Shown here: piece after piece, positions 43,286 through 52,074 of the stretch | How the letters are laid out: each line of letters starts with the position of its first letter | How positions within the stretch are numbered: position 1 is the stretch's first letter | Origin: Deltaproteobacteria bacterium | GTDB lineage: Bacteria; Myxococcota_A; Polyangia; Polyangiales; Houyiibacteriaceae | Assembly: GCA_017644045.1 (NCBI GenBank) | Contig: JAEPMI010000003.1 | Span: forward strand, 682,001 to 746,000 | Length of the DNA: 64,000 nucleotides | Direction of reading: 5' to 3' | Translations under genes and position numbers: made by a program | Notes under the pieces: generated by a model | Told to the model about the DNA's origin: nothing | Database searches by the model: none | Seen by the model: only the letters and a program-made list of their open reading frames with translations

Positions 43286-43768
43286 TCAGAACTTTCCGGT
43301 GACCGAGAGGAACGTCATCTTGTCGTTCGTCTCGCGCAGCCGGGAGCTCAGGATCTTCACGAAGTTCCAGAGGATCTCGTAGGCGAGATCCTTGTGGAGG
43401 AAGAGGAGGTCCTCGAGAGCCTCCTTGCTGATCACCAGAAGGCGACAGCGCTCGTGGACGCGCGCGTCGGCGCTGCGCGGGAACTCGTCGATGAGCGCCA
43501 TCTCGCCGAAGGCGTCTCCAGGCTTGAGGACGGCCAGCGCCTCCTCGCCCATGCCGCTGACCTCACGCGAGATCCGGACCTGGCCCTCGAGGATCAGATA
43601 GAGCGCCGAGCCCCCCTCACCCTCCTTGAAGATCACCTGCCCGATCCGATGACTCTCCTCGCTCGCGATCTCCGCGATCCGGCGCAGACCCTCCGGTCGA
43701 ATGCCCTCGAAGAGGTGGATTCGGGCCAATGCCTCTTCGATGTTTTGGGGCTTCGCCACGTCGGTCAT
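43286..43768 (-). CDS. Cyclic-nucleotide-binding domain protein (Crp-like, no HTH)
   Basis: 160 residues. A single cNMP-binding beta-barrel: EGEGGSALYLILEGQVRIS, GDAFGEMALIDEFPRSADARVHERCRLLVISKEAL contains the phosphate-binding cassette (FGEMAL...PRSADA with the phosphate-contacting Arg). The normal Crp helix-turn-helix is absent, so this is a stand-alone sensor rather than a transcription factor. It would bind cAMP or cGMP and signal through protein contact. Upstream of the GHKL operon on the same strand, 158 bp apart, so a link with it is possible but not shown. Confidence 0.85.
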   Translation of the reverse strand: MTDVAKPQNIEEALARIHLFEGIRPEGLRRIAEIASEESHRIGQVIFKEGEGGSALYLILEGQVRISREVSGMGEEALAVLKPGDAFGEMALIDEFPRSADARVHERCRLLVISKEALEDLLFLHKDLAYEILWNFVKILSSRLRETNDKMTFLSVTGKF

Positions 43769-43903
43769 TTCGCGGCGACATTAACACCGCTCCGCGAAGG
43801 AGGGCCACAATCTAGCGCCGATCACGGGTAAGGGTATGCGAAAGAGCGTACCATGAATGGGGACGGCTTGACGCGGCACCCTAGGCACGATTCCCTTGTC
43901 CAT

Positions 43904-43924
43904 GGACCCCTGACCAAGGGGTCC
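43904..43924 (+). promoter_or_regulatory. Hairpin in leader of LuxR-type gene
   Basis: GGACCCCT (43904-43911), loop GACCA, AGGGGTCC (43917-43924): an 8-pair perfect stem 58 bp before the ATG at 43983. A TTGACG hexamer at 43868 could be a -35 element but no convincing -10 follows. Possibly an operator or RNA structure. Confidence 0.4.
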
Positions 43925-43982
43925 TCGGAAACACACTCCAAGCGAGCCGGACAGGCTCGAACCCAAACCCGGGGGGACCCAC

Positions 43983-44579
43983 ATGTCACTTTTTCATCTC
44001 ATGGACATCGCCGAGTCGCTGCTGCAGCTCGACCCCGTCCGTACCTATCCACAGCGCGGCGCGGAGCTCGTCGCCAAGGCCGTCCGAGCGGGCGCGTGGC
44101 GCGCAAAGCTGGATCACCACGACGACGTCGAGAGCGATCCGGCGCCGACCGGTGAGCCCACGATCACGCTGCCACTTCGGCACGGGCGTGAGGTGATCGG
44201 CTCGCTCGATCTCTTCCACAGCGAGGACTCCCTCGACGAGGATGAGATGCGGGTCGCTCGCTGGGCCGCGCGGGTCTACTCGCGCGCGCTGTCGTACGCC
44301 GAGCGACTGGCCACCGAGGGCGGCCGCTCCGCCGGCGCGAACATCGAGGAAGCCCTTCGCCGCGCGCCGCTGACGCCGCGCGAGCGCGACGTCGTCGCCC
44401 TGCTGGTCAGCGGCAGCAGCACCAAGGCCATCGCCTCGACCACCGGCCTCACGGTCTCGACCGTGAACACGTACCTGAAGCGCATCTTCTCGAAGCTCGG
44501 CGTGCACTCGCGCGTGGAGCTGGTCGCTCGGGTGGCGGGGACCGACTCCTCCGCCAGCGCGACTCAGCCGCGCTCCTAG
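43983..44579 (+). CDS. LuxR-type (GerE) transcriptional regulator
   Basis: 198 residues. The C-terminal 60 residues are a LuxR/GerE helix-turn-helix: LTPRERDVVALLVSGSSTKAIA then GLTVSTVNTYLKRIFSKLGVHSR, with the invariant Glu and Lys-Leu-Gly-Val residues. The N-terminal about 110 residues contain short strands and helices consistent with a small GAF-like sensor, but no receiver Asp or ligand motif is evident. The ATG follows a G-rich ribosome site. It may regulate the flippase gene 132 bp downstream on the same strand; this is inference. Confidence 0.85.
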   Translation: MSLFHLMDIAESLLQLDPVRTYPQRGAELVAKAVRAGAWRAKLDHHDDVESDPAPTGEPTITLPLRHGREVIGSLDLFHSEDSLDEDEMRVARWAARVYSRALSYAERLATEGGRSAGANIEEALRRAPLTPRERDVVALLVSGSSTKAIASTTGLTVSTVNTYLKRIFSKLGVHSRVELVARVAGTDSSASATQPRS

Positions 44580-44710
44580 CGAGCGCGCGCCCGGTCCGTC
44601 GCGACCGAACGCCGAGGAGGGGAAAGTGGGGGCCCCGACTCGGTGTGAGCGCGACGGACCGCGGCTGGCCGCTCCTTGACCGGGGTGAGCCACGATGACA
44701 GAGCCGCGCG

Positions 44711-46264
44711 ATGGCCCGCGCGAGCGATCCCGCCCCCGAGGCGAGCGACGACGGCGAGACGCGTCGCGCCGGGAGGGGCCTCTTCGCCATCGCGGGGGCG
44801 AAGATCTATTTCATCATCACCGCCTACGCGATCCAGCTGGCGCTGCCGCGGATCCTGGGCTCGCCCGAGGCCTTCGGGCTCTACGCCGCCGCGCTGAGCG
44901 CGGTGTCCATGCTCAACATGATCCTGATCGCCGCGACCATTCAGTCGGTGAGCAAGTTCGTGTCCGAGGACGAGGAGGCCTCCCCCGCGCTGCTGCGGCA
45001 GGGGCTGCGGATCCAGCTCGGGCTCGGCGGCCTCCTGGCCGGCGCCTTGTTCCTGACGGCGCCACCGCTCGCGGCGTTCCTCCGCGACGACGCGCTGGTG
45101 CCGCTCCTCCGGGCCGCCTCCGTGGTGGTCTTCGCCTACGCCCTCTACGCAGCCGTGGTCGGCAGCCTCAACGGCCGACGCCTGTTCGGCCTCCAGGCTC
45201 GGCTCGACATGGGCTTCTCGACCCTCCGCACCATGGGGATCCTCGGTGGCGCCACGCTCGGCATCGGCGCGCTCGGCGCGATGGCCGGCTTCGCCACGGC
45301 CGCCATGTGCATCATGTTGGCGTCGCTGGTGGTGGTCGGCCGGGAGCTGGTCCGCAAGACCGACGCCGAGCCGCTGCCGCTGAAGCGTTGGTTCGCCTTC
45401 ATGGCGCCCATCTGGACCTACCAGGCGTTCCTCAATGGCTGCCTCCAGATCGACGTCCAGGTGATGAAGAAGGTCGTGGCCGAGCTCGCCCTCGGCGCCG
45501 GCTCCACCGCCGCCGAAGCCGCGACGGCCGCGTCCACCCAGGTCGGCTTCTACCGCGCAGCGCAGACCTTCGCCTTCGTGCCCTACCAGCTCATCCTGGC
45601 GATGACCTTCATCATCTTCCCGATGATCTCGCGCGCCACCGCTGCCGGTGACGCGGAGGCCGCCCAACGCACCATTCGCGGCTCGATGCGCTTCTCGCTC
45701 CTGCTGCTGCTGAGCGTGGCCGCCCCGGTCGCCGGCGCCGCCGACGGAGTCATGCGGGTCGCCTACCCGGAGGAGTACCTCGCGGGTGCCCCGGCGCTGG
45801 GCGTCCTCGTCTTCGGTCTGGTCGCCTTCGCGCTCTTCGTGATCGCGGCCACCGTGCTCTCGAGCGCCGGCCGCCCGGGCCTGGCGGCGGCCATCGCCGC
45901 CATCGCGCTCGTCGTCGTGGTGGTGGCCAACTGGCTCTTCATCAACGAAGCCGGCGCCGGCGGAGCCGTCCTGGTCGCCGCCGCCAGCGCGACCACTCTC
46001 GGCACCACCATCGCGTGCCTCCTCGCCGGCGGCGCCGTCTTCATCAGCTTCAAGGCCTTCATCCCCATGGCCACGATCGTCCGCGGCCTGCTCGCGGGCG
46101 CCGCCGGCTTCGCGGTCGCGCACTTCGTCCCGCACGAGAGCCGGCTCATGGCCCTGGTCGCCCTGGCCGCTGGCTTCGTCGCCTTCGGCTTGGCGCTGGT
46201 GGTCCTCCGCGAGGTCCGCGGCGAGGACCTGCGCACCGCCCGGTCGATCCTGCTGAACCGATAG
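44711..46264 (+). CDS. Polysaccharide/lipid flippase (MATE/Wzx-like, MOP superfamily)
   Basis: 517 residues with about 14 hydrophobic segments from residue 25 to the C-terminus. The N-terminal GLFAIAGAKIYFIITAYAIQLALPRILGSPEAFGLY pattern is typical of Wzx/PST flippases of the MOP superfamily, which move lipid-linked sugars across the inner membrane. The stop codon TAG (46262-46264) is supplied by the left end of a MITE. A 25-bp copy of the gene's last codons (46233-46257) reappears at 47229-47253, so the original 3' end was probably displaced by an insertion. Confidence 0.85.
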   Translation: MARASDPAPEASDDGETRRAGRGLFAIAGAKIYFIITAYAIQLALPRILGSPEAFGLYAAALSAVSMLNMILIAATIQSVSKFVSEDEEASPALLRQGLRIQLGLGGLLAGALFLTAPPLAAFLRDDALVPLLRAASVVVFAYALYAAVVGSLNGRRLFGLQARLDMGFSTLRTMGILGGATLGIGALGAMAGFATAAMCIMLASLVVVGRELVRKTDAEPLPLKRWFAFMAPIWTYQAFLNGCLQIDVQVMKKVVAELALGAGSTAAEAATAASTQVGFYRAAQTFAFVPYQLILAMTFIIFPMISRATAAGDAEAAQRTIRGSMRFSLLLLLSVAAPVAGAADGVMRVAYPEEYLAGAPALGVLVFGLVAFALFVIAATVLSSAGRPGLAAAIAAIALVVVVVANWLFINEAGAGGAVLVAAASATTLGTTIACLLAGGAVFISFKAFIPMATIVRGLLAGAAGFAVAHFVPHESRLMALVALAAGFVAFGLALVVLREVRGEDLRTARSILLNR

Positions 46265-46424
46265 ACCGCTCACGACTTGCTCTGATCCGCCCTCGCGGGC
46301 TGTGCGACCACAGGTCGGCCCCGTCCCTCCTCGCCGATGCTCGGCATCGACTCGTCGTGCCGAAACCGACCCGCGGCCGCACAGCACCCCGATCATCGGA
46401 CCATTTCAAGCCGTGAGCGGTCTA
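46262..46424. mobile_element. MITE-like element, family 1, copy B
   Basis: Second copy of the element at 2564-2726, identical at 162 of 163 positions (one C-to-T type difference near the left end). TA flanks at 46262-46263 and 46423-46424. Here the left TA plus the first G of the element create the TAG stop of the flippase gene. Near-identity of the two copies points to recent movement or to conserved function. Confidence 0.88.
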
Positions 46425-46446
46425 GCGAGGCCTCCCCGCTCCTGGC

Positions 46447-46794
46447 TCAGGGAGCGAACATGCGCCGCCGCTCCGCGACCACGCGCTCGGTTTCGGCTCT
46501 CAACCCTTGATCGCCGAAGGACCAGTAGAGGCGGTTCCAGTGGCCGACTGGGCGCCCCGTGTCCAACCGTTCGCGCGCCGCGTCCAGCCACTGGCCGAGT
46601 TGGTCCAGCTCGAAGAACGCGATCGCCGTCTCGAACGCGCTGACCGCTTCATCCTCCAGACAGAGATGTTCGAAGCCCCCGTTCATGAGATACCCGTGCC
46701 CCCTCAGCAGTGCTCGCAGGTGCCGATCCCCGATGCGCTCGCTGGCGGTGGGCGGACCCAGGGCGCGCTCCCACGCGACTTCGACCAGGGTCAT
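46447..46794 (-). CDS. DUF4375/DMP19-like small protein
   Basis: 115 residues. LRGHGYLMNGGFEHLC and the following helices fit the DMP19-like (DUF4375) domain, whose core motif is a Tyr/Met-Asn-Gly-Gly-Phe segment. DMP19 from Neisseria mimics DNA and several relatives act as immunity-type proteins. Acidic and cytoplasmic. Overlaps the upstream gene by 4 bp (ATGA), so they are coupled. Base composition seems lower in GC than the neighbours. Lies on the probable inserted segment 46262-47253. Confidence 0.6.
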   Translation of the reverse strand: MTLVEVAWERALGPPTASERIGDRHLRALLRGHGYLMNGGFEHLCLEDEAVSAFETAIAFFELDQLGQWLDAARERLDTGRPVGHWNRLYWSFGDQGLRAETERVVAERRRMFAP

Positions 46795-47180
46795 TGCTCT
46801 CCAGCCTCACCTTCGAGCGGGGTCTCGACTCCATCATCGTCGACCACGGTGAGCGCACAGACACTCGTCCAATGCGCGATCACGTCACGCCAATCACCCA
46901 CATCGCTCGCAACACCCGCGATGTGGGCTGCGTCCTCGTCAGCCGATCGGAGGAAGAGGTCGCCGCCTTCGCTCTCGATCACGATCTGGATTCTCCCGGT
47001 CTGCGAGTGGAGACCGACTTCGAGCGTGAAGGAGTCGTACTCTCGGGCGAAGTTGGCTTCGCACTCGGCCCAGAGTCCCTCCTCGAACCAGTCCGTGTCG
47101 GTTCGCTCCCAGTCTCGAAACGCTCGGATGAACAGGTCTCGAGTCTCGAGTTGTTCGGGCGACATCTCGCTCTTTCGCAT
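46791..47180 (-). CDS. Small acidic protein of unknown function
   Basis: 129 residues, acidic, with no signal peptide or membrane segment. No family is recognised. It is translationally coupled to the DUF4375-like gene by an ATGA overlap. Together they resemble paired immunity-like genes of contact-toxin systems by size, acidity and spacing, but no toxin gene is nearby and this stays speculative. Confidence 0.6.
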   Translation of the reverse strand: MRKSEMSPEQLETRDLFIRAFRDWERTDTDWFEEGLWAECEANFAREYDSFTLEVGLHSQTGRIQIVIESEGGDLFLRSADEDAAHIAGVASDVGDWRDVIAHWTSVCALTVVDDDGVETPLEGEAGEQ

Positions 47181-47196
47181 GCTTCGATTCTAGCCT

Positions 47197-47253
47197 TTCC
47201 GGGACCTCGAAGGCCGCGACCGCGGCCGGCACCGCCCGGTCGATTCTGCTGAA
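47197..47253. repeat. Mosaic of two short gene-derived duplications
   Basis: 47197-47226 is identical (30 of 30) to 52219-52248, part of the DUF4403 lipoprotein gene. Directly after it, 47229-47253 matches 46233-46257, the last codons of the flippase gene, at 24 of 25 positions. Neither piece is an open gene here. It sits just outside the two small genes and the MITE, so it likely marks the right junction of an insertion. Confidence 0.8.
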
Positions 47254-47256
47254 TTG

Positions 47257-49746
47257 TTAGCCGGCGTAGAGGCTGACGGTGGTCTCCGGGTCGATGAGGT
47301 AGCCGCCATCGCGGTGGACGATCGCGGAGAGCCCGAGCCCCCGAAGCGACGAGAGGGCGACCCGGAGTCGGTGCAGGCTCCCGCGGCTGGTCGGCGGCGT
47401 GTCGGGCCAGCCGAGCCGCCGGAGCTCCAGGGTGTCGACGGCGACTCCAGGCTCGGCGAGGCGCGCCACCGCGAGCGCCCAGGCCAGCCGAGCGAGCGTC
47501 GGATGGCGGTCGAGCGCTTCTCGTACCCCTCCGAGACGAACCTCTCGCCCGGCGAACGCCACGGCGATCTCGGTCTCCCCTGGAGCTTCCGGCAGCGCCC
47601 GTCGGAGCTCCTCGTCGAGCACCTGTCGCGCGAGCCGGAGCTGGATCATCGTCGACAGGTCCTCGTCGGCGAACCCGGAGAGTTTCTTGGCCACCCCGGC
47701 GACCAGCCGGCGCGCTTCGGTCGGGTCCGTCTCGGCGCGCGCTTCCGCCAGTGCCACGTGCAGACGCAGCGCACCCAGGACCTTCTGGGGCATCGGCCAG
47801 GGGGTGGCCGCCAGGATCAGGTCGAGGGTCCGAGCGCCTTCCTCGACCACGCCGTCTCGGATGCGCGCGGTGGCCTCCCACGCCCGGAAGAGGCCGGCGT
47901 AGAGCACCGCGCCCGCCTGCCCGCATCGACCGACGGCGTTGGCGTACTCATCGATGTCCGGCTCCCCTGCCGTGTGGCGGGCGATCGCACGGAAGCCTCG
48001 AAAGATCCCCTCGGAGATCGGCGTGTCGAAGCGCTGGGCCAGTGCGACGGAGCGGTCGAGAAGGCGGAGCGCCTTGGTGACGTCGCCGGCGTCGAGCTCG
48101 ATGCACCCGAGCACGCCGAGTGCGTACGATTCGTGGGTGAAGTCGCCGAGGCCGGCCGCGAGTGACCGCCACCGCTCGCCCGCCTCGCGGGCTTCCGCGT
48201 GTCGGGCCTCGTTGGCGGTGAGCAACGCCTCGAGCGCGGCCGCGAGGAGCGCGAGCCAGGGGTCGTGCTCCTCGTTCATCGCGTCCTCGATGGTGCGCCG
48301 GTGGGCCATCGCGTCGTCCACCTCGCCGTAGCGTGCGGCGAGCCACGCGAGCTGCGCGGAGACGCTCGCCAGCACGTGGCGGTCGTCCCCGCCCGTCGCG
48401 AGCGCGAGCGCGCGGTTCAGGTGCTCGCGGGCGCTGCGGAGCGAGACCCCCTCGGCGTCGACGAAGCCGCGAAAGTAGGCCAGCTCCGCACGCGTCGCGC
48501 GGTCCGCGCCGTCGTCGTCGGCCCAGCGGTCCGCGAGCTCGAGCGTCGACCGCGATCGGAGCGATGGACCGTGGGCCTCGGCCAGCCGACCGATGCCTCG
48601 AGCGAGCGCGATGCCGATAGCCCGGGCCTCGGGATCGTCCACATGCCGCCGAGCCCAGTCGAACGCGCGCTGCAGCGCGTGCTCGTGGAGCGCCAGCGCC
48701 TGGACGTCTCGCGCGGCGCCGGCGCTCGCGACCTGCTCGGCGAGGAAGGTGGCCAGTCTCGCTTCCAACTCGGCACGGCGCGCGTCGCCGGCGCGCTCGC
48801 GCACCACCTCGCGCACGACGGCGTGGGTCGAGTAGCGCAGCCGGCTGGGGGCCGCCCCGGGTCGGGCGTTGACCAACGAGTGGCTCACCAACGTCATCAG
48901 GTGGCGAGTCACGTCGGGCGTGCCCGCGAGCGCTTCGAGCTCGGTCAGCTCGAAGCCATCGGGGAGCTCCGCCGCCAACTCGAGGAGCGAGCGGCTGCGT
49001 TCCTCGAGTCGCTCGAGCGACCGCGTCACCGCCCCCACCAGCCGTGGGTGCGCGAGGGCGCCGGTGCTCGGCGCGCTGCCTGCCAGCTCGTCCGCCAGTC
49101 GCTCGACCCCGAGCGCACGAACACGAGTGGCGGTCAGCACCAATGCGAGCGGCATGCCTTCGAGGCTTCGCGTGATCCGTCCGATGTGGGTCCACGCCTC
49201 GTCGTCGAGTGTCTCGAGCGCGCCCACCCGGCGAGCGCTCTGGATGAAGAGCTCGCCCGCGGGGCTCGACCGCGCGGCCTTCGGTCCGAGCTCCGTCGGG
49301 AACGCCAGGGGTGGTACGTCGACCAGCTCGAACCGTGCGAGGGGGTGCGCGACGCGCGAGGTCGCCACCACTCGGACACCGGCCTCGACCAGCCGATCGA
49401 GGACGTCGAGGGCGCCCGGATCCAGGTCGTCGACGGCATCGAGGGCAAGGGTCACGCGGTCTCGCTCGTGTGCGTCGAGCAGGCTGCGGAGTCGCCCCTC
49501 GACGGAGGTCGCGCGGGTCGAGACCTCGAGCTGGTGGGTGATCGCGAGGAGGAGCTCTTCAGCTCGCTCTCGTCTTTCGAGGGAGACCGGCGTGCTCTCG
49601 CTCGCCCAGGCGTCGAGGAGCGTGGTCTTCCCCACCCCGGGCGGACCCACCAGCAGGATGCCAGCACCTCGGGCCAGCCGTTCCTCGAGCCCGTCGATCA
49701 GCTCCTGCCGACCGAGCACCGAGGTGGGGCCAGCGCCTCGTTCCAT
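47257..49746 (-). CDS. ATPase regulator with helical repeats and C-terminal winged helix
   Basis: 829 residues from MERGAGPTS; a longer open frame upstream is rejected. The N-terminal STAND-type ATPase has Walker A GPPGVGKTT (about residues 34-42) and Walker B VTLALDAVDD (about 90-100). The middle about 450 residues are TPR-like helical repeats. The last about 100 residues read as a winged helix of the OmpR/SARP kind (EVRLGGVREALD...SLHRLRVALSSLRGLGL...GGYLIDP), placed C-terminally as in many myxobacterial regulators. It would bind DNA when a signal is sensed by the repeats. A pair of 9-bp direct repeats at 49810-49828 lies just upstream. Confidence 0.82.
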   Translation of the reverse strand: MERGAGPTSVLGRQELIDGLEERLARGAGILLVGPPGVGKTTLLDAWASESTPVSLERRERAEELLLAITHQLEVSTRATSVEGRLRSLLDAHERDRVTLALDAVDDLDPGALDVLDRLVEAGVRVVATSRVAHPLARFELVDVPPLAFPTELGPKAARSSPAGELFIQSARRVGALETLDDEAWTHIGRITRSLEGMPLALVLTATRVRALGVERLADELAGSAPSTGALAHPRLVGAVTRSLERLEERSRSLLELAAELPDGFELTELEALAGTPDVTRHLMTLVSHSLVNARPGAAPSRLRYSTHAVVREVVRERAGDARRAELEARLATFLAEQVASAGAARDVQALALHEHALQRAFDWARRHVDDPEARAIGIALARGIGRLAEAHGPSLRSRSTLELADRWADDDGADRATRAELAYFRGFVDAEGVSLRSAREHLNRALALATGGDDRHVLASVSAQLAWLAARYGEVDDAMAHRRTIEDAMNEEHDPWLALLAAALEALLTANEARHAEAREAGERWRSLAAGLGDFTHESYALGVLGCIELDAGDVTKALRLLDRSVALAQRFDTPISEGIFRGFRAIARHTAGEPDIDEYANAVGRCGQAGAVLYAGLFRAWEATARIRDGVVEEGARTLDLILAATPWPMPQKVLGALRLHVALAEARAETDPTEARRLVAGVAKKLSGFADEDLSTMIQLRLARQVLDEELRRALPEAPGETEIAVAFAGREVRLGGVREALDRHPTLARLAWALAVARLAEPGVAVDTLELRRLGWPDTPPTSRGSLHRLRVALSSLRGLGLSAIVHRDGGYLIDPETTVSLYAG

Positions 49747-49809
49747 GGATGACGACGCTACCACAGCCCCGTGAAGGCGCGGAAACACCTCTGAATCTTC
49801 TCGAGCGTC

Positions 49810-49828
49810 CGAATTGATTCGAATTGAT
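49810..49828. promoter_or_regulatory. Direct repeat CGAATTGAT x2 with 10-bp spacing
   Basis: CGAATTGAT at 49810-49818 and 49820-49828, one helical turn apart, in the 159-bp gap between the divergent ATPase-winged-helix regulator and the M23 protein. OmpR/PhoB-type winged helices bind tandem direct repeats at about 10-11 bp, so this is a candidate operator for the adjacent regulator. AT-rich against a high-GC background. Confidence 0.55.
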
Positions 49829-49905
49829 CGGGTGGCCCTTCGACACTCGATGAGCTCCTCGGGTCGACGCAGTGTCTCTGCCCGGAGGCGGATGAGGAAG
49901 ACCCC

Positions 49906-51981
49906 ATGCTCGCGATTCGACCCGAACCCACCCAGCCGCACGACCGACTCGCTTGGCGGGGCGGACTCCGGGCGATGGTGTTGGTCGCCGTCTCTCTGCT
50001 GACCTCGACGGCCGCGGCTCTCTGCTACGAGCTGCCCTTCCCGAATCCCAACCTCTCCGATGGCTTCGGCTCGACCTGCTGCGGTCGCTCCAACCCGCAC
50101 CGGGGCGTGGACTTCGCGCAGGCCACGGGCACTCGGATCCCCGCAGTGGCCAACGGCACGGTTCGCGTGAAGACCTACTCCTCCTGTCTCGGTCACGTGG
50201 TCGTGCTTCGCCACCCCGACGGCATGTATTCCGGCTACGCCCACATGCGGGAAGCCAGCCCGCTACGGATCGGCCAGCAGGTCACCATCGGGACCACGGT
50301 CGGCCGGGTGGGGAACACCGGCACCTGCACCACAGGGCCGCACTTGCACCTGACCATCAGCAACCACGAAGCCGGCTGGGGCTCGGGCAGTGTGGTCGAC
50401 CCATACCGCTACATCCGGAACCACGGCCGGAGCGACGAGATGTGCAACGACCAGGACGACGACTGCGACGGCGACGTGGACGAGCCTCTGGTCTGCGAGA
50501 TGGAGGTCATTCACGAGTCCGTCACGACCTACGCGCCGCCGACCACCACGGACGTCAACGGCGACGGGCGGCTCGATGTGTGCGCGATGCTCAGCGACGG
50601 CTTCCACTGTTGGCCCGCGAACGGCGCCGGCTGGGACGACAGCTGGTCGCCGATCCCGATGCTCGGCTCCGACGGCTGGTCCGACCGAACGAACTACGCG
50701 ACCACCCGCATGGGGGACATCGACGGCAACGGCTACGCCGATCTCTGCGCCCGCTCCGACCAGGGCATGGTCTGCGCGACGAGCGATGGAACGGGCTTCG
50801 GTGAGCTCACGCTCTGGAACGACGTCCCGACCGACGAGAACGGCTGGGACCGAGCCCGCCAGTACTCGACGCTCCGCCTCGCCGACGTCAACGGTGACCT
50901 CCTGGACGATCTCTGCGGTCGGACGGGCGAGGCCTTCGAGTGCTGGCTCAGCGACGGCTCGAGCTTCGCGACGCTCTTCGCGGGACCGGCGATGACCGGC
51001 GATGGCGGCTGGAACGCTCCGAACCAGTACGGGACGATCCGCATGGGCGACCTGAACGGCGACGGCAGGGCCGACCTCTGCGCGCGCGGCGGCGAGGGCG
51101 TGACCTGTTGGCTCGCTGGCGACGAGGGCTTCGAAACGGAGATCGCGGGCCCCGCGTGGCGGAGCGAGAACGGCTGGGACCAGCTCCACCGCTGGACCAC
51201 GATCCGGCTCGCCGACTTCGACGGTGATGGCAACGACGACCTCTGCGGCCGGCTCGCGGGGGAGTACCGCTGCTTCCGCTCGCTGGGTACGGCGCTCGAC
51301 GACGAGCCCGTCCACGTCGAGAACCTCGCGAACGACAACGGCTGGTCGAACATGGACCGGCTGGTGACTCTACGGGTCGCGGATGTCGACGGGGACGGGA
51401 GCGACGACATCGTCGCGCGCGGTGGCATCAACGCGCGGGCCTGGGTCTGGCGTGACGGCGAGTTCACCAAGCTCATCGGTCCCGAATGGACCCACGTGGA
51501 CGAGTGGCCGAATACCCGCGGTCGCATCAACACTCTCCGGATGGCCGACGTCGACGGCGACGGTCGTGACGACATCTGCGGGCGCGATCCGGACGGATGG
51601 CGCTGCAGCCTCGACTTCGAGTCCGGTGAGCCGCTCCTGATGACCGGCGACTTCCTCCACCAGGACGACGTGGGCAACCACGAGCGCTACTGGACCACCA
51701 TTCTGTCGGGCGGGACCTCCTGCGTCGACCGCGTCGAGCAGTGCAACGGTCGCGACGACGACTGCGACGACGGTGTGGACGAGGGCTGCCCGAGCGACAC
51801 GCCAGACGCCGGCACCACGCCGGCCGCCGATGGCGGCACACCTTCCATGCCGAGTGACGACGGCCCCGACGGGCTGGACTCGGGCTGCGGTTGTCGGGTG
51901 GTTTCGCCGACCGATGGCTCGTCGGCGCTCACGGGTCTGGCGCTGCTCACGCTGACTCTGGTGCGCCGTCGTCGACGCTGA
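49906..51981 (+). CDS. Exported M23 peptidase-like protein with VCBS repeats and MYXO-CTERM-like tail
   Basis: 691 residues. Start at 49906 with ribosome site GAGGAAG; a later ATG (49975) would give a shorter signal peptide. Residues about 45-170 are a LytM/M23 peptidase domain with the zinc motifs HRGVDFA and GPHLHLT (HxH); the family cuts peptidoglycan peptides. CNDQDDDCDGDVDE (about 183-196) and a second such motif near 610 are MopE-type Ca2+-binding-like sequences. Between them are FG-GAP/VCBS units (DVNGDGRLDVCAM, DLNGDGRADLCAR). The C-terminal SGCGCR, hydrophobic stretch and RRRRR form a myxosortase-type sorting tail. Likely displayed on the surface. Confidence 0.88.
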   Translation: MLAIRPEPTQPHDRLAWRGGLRAMVLVAVSLLTSTAAALCYELPFPNPNLSDGFGSTCCGRSNPHRGVDFAQATGTRIPAVANGTVRVKTYSSCLGHVVVLRHPDGMYSGYAHMREASPLRIGQQVTIGTTVGRVGNTGTCTTGPHLHLTISNHEAGWGSGSVVDPYRYIRNHGRSDEMCNDQDDDCDGDVDEPLVCEMEVIHESVTTYAPPTTTDVNGDGRLDVCAMLSDGFHCWPANGAGWDDSWSPIPMLGSDGWSDRTNYATTRMGDIDGNGYADLCARSDQGMVCATSDGTGFGELTLWNDVPTDENGWDRARQYSTLRLADVNGDLLDDLCGRTGEAFECWLSDGSSFATLFAGPAMTGDGGWNAPNQYGTIRMGDLNGDGRADLCARGGEGVTCWLAGDEGFETEIAGPAWRSENGWDQLHRWTTIRLADFDGDGNDDLCGRLAGEYRCFRSLGTALDDEPVHVENLANDNGWSNMDRLVTLRVADVDGDGSDDIVARGGINARAWVWRDGEFTKLIGPEWTHVDEWPNTRGRINTLRMADVDGDGRDDICGRDPDGWRCSLDFESGEPLLMTGDFLHQDDVGNHERYWTTILSGGTSCVDRVEQCNGRDDDCDDGVDEGCPSDTPDAGTTPAADGGTPSMPSDDGPDGLDSGCGCRVVSPTDGSSALTGLALLTLTLVRRRRR

Positions 51982-52074
51982 ATCGCGTCGACGACGCAGC
52001 CGAAGGCCACGGCCTCGGTCTCGCGCGGCGGGTGCTCCTGTCGGCCTGACGGAGTTCGAGCCGTGACGCTGAGG

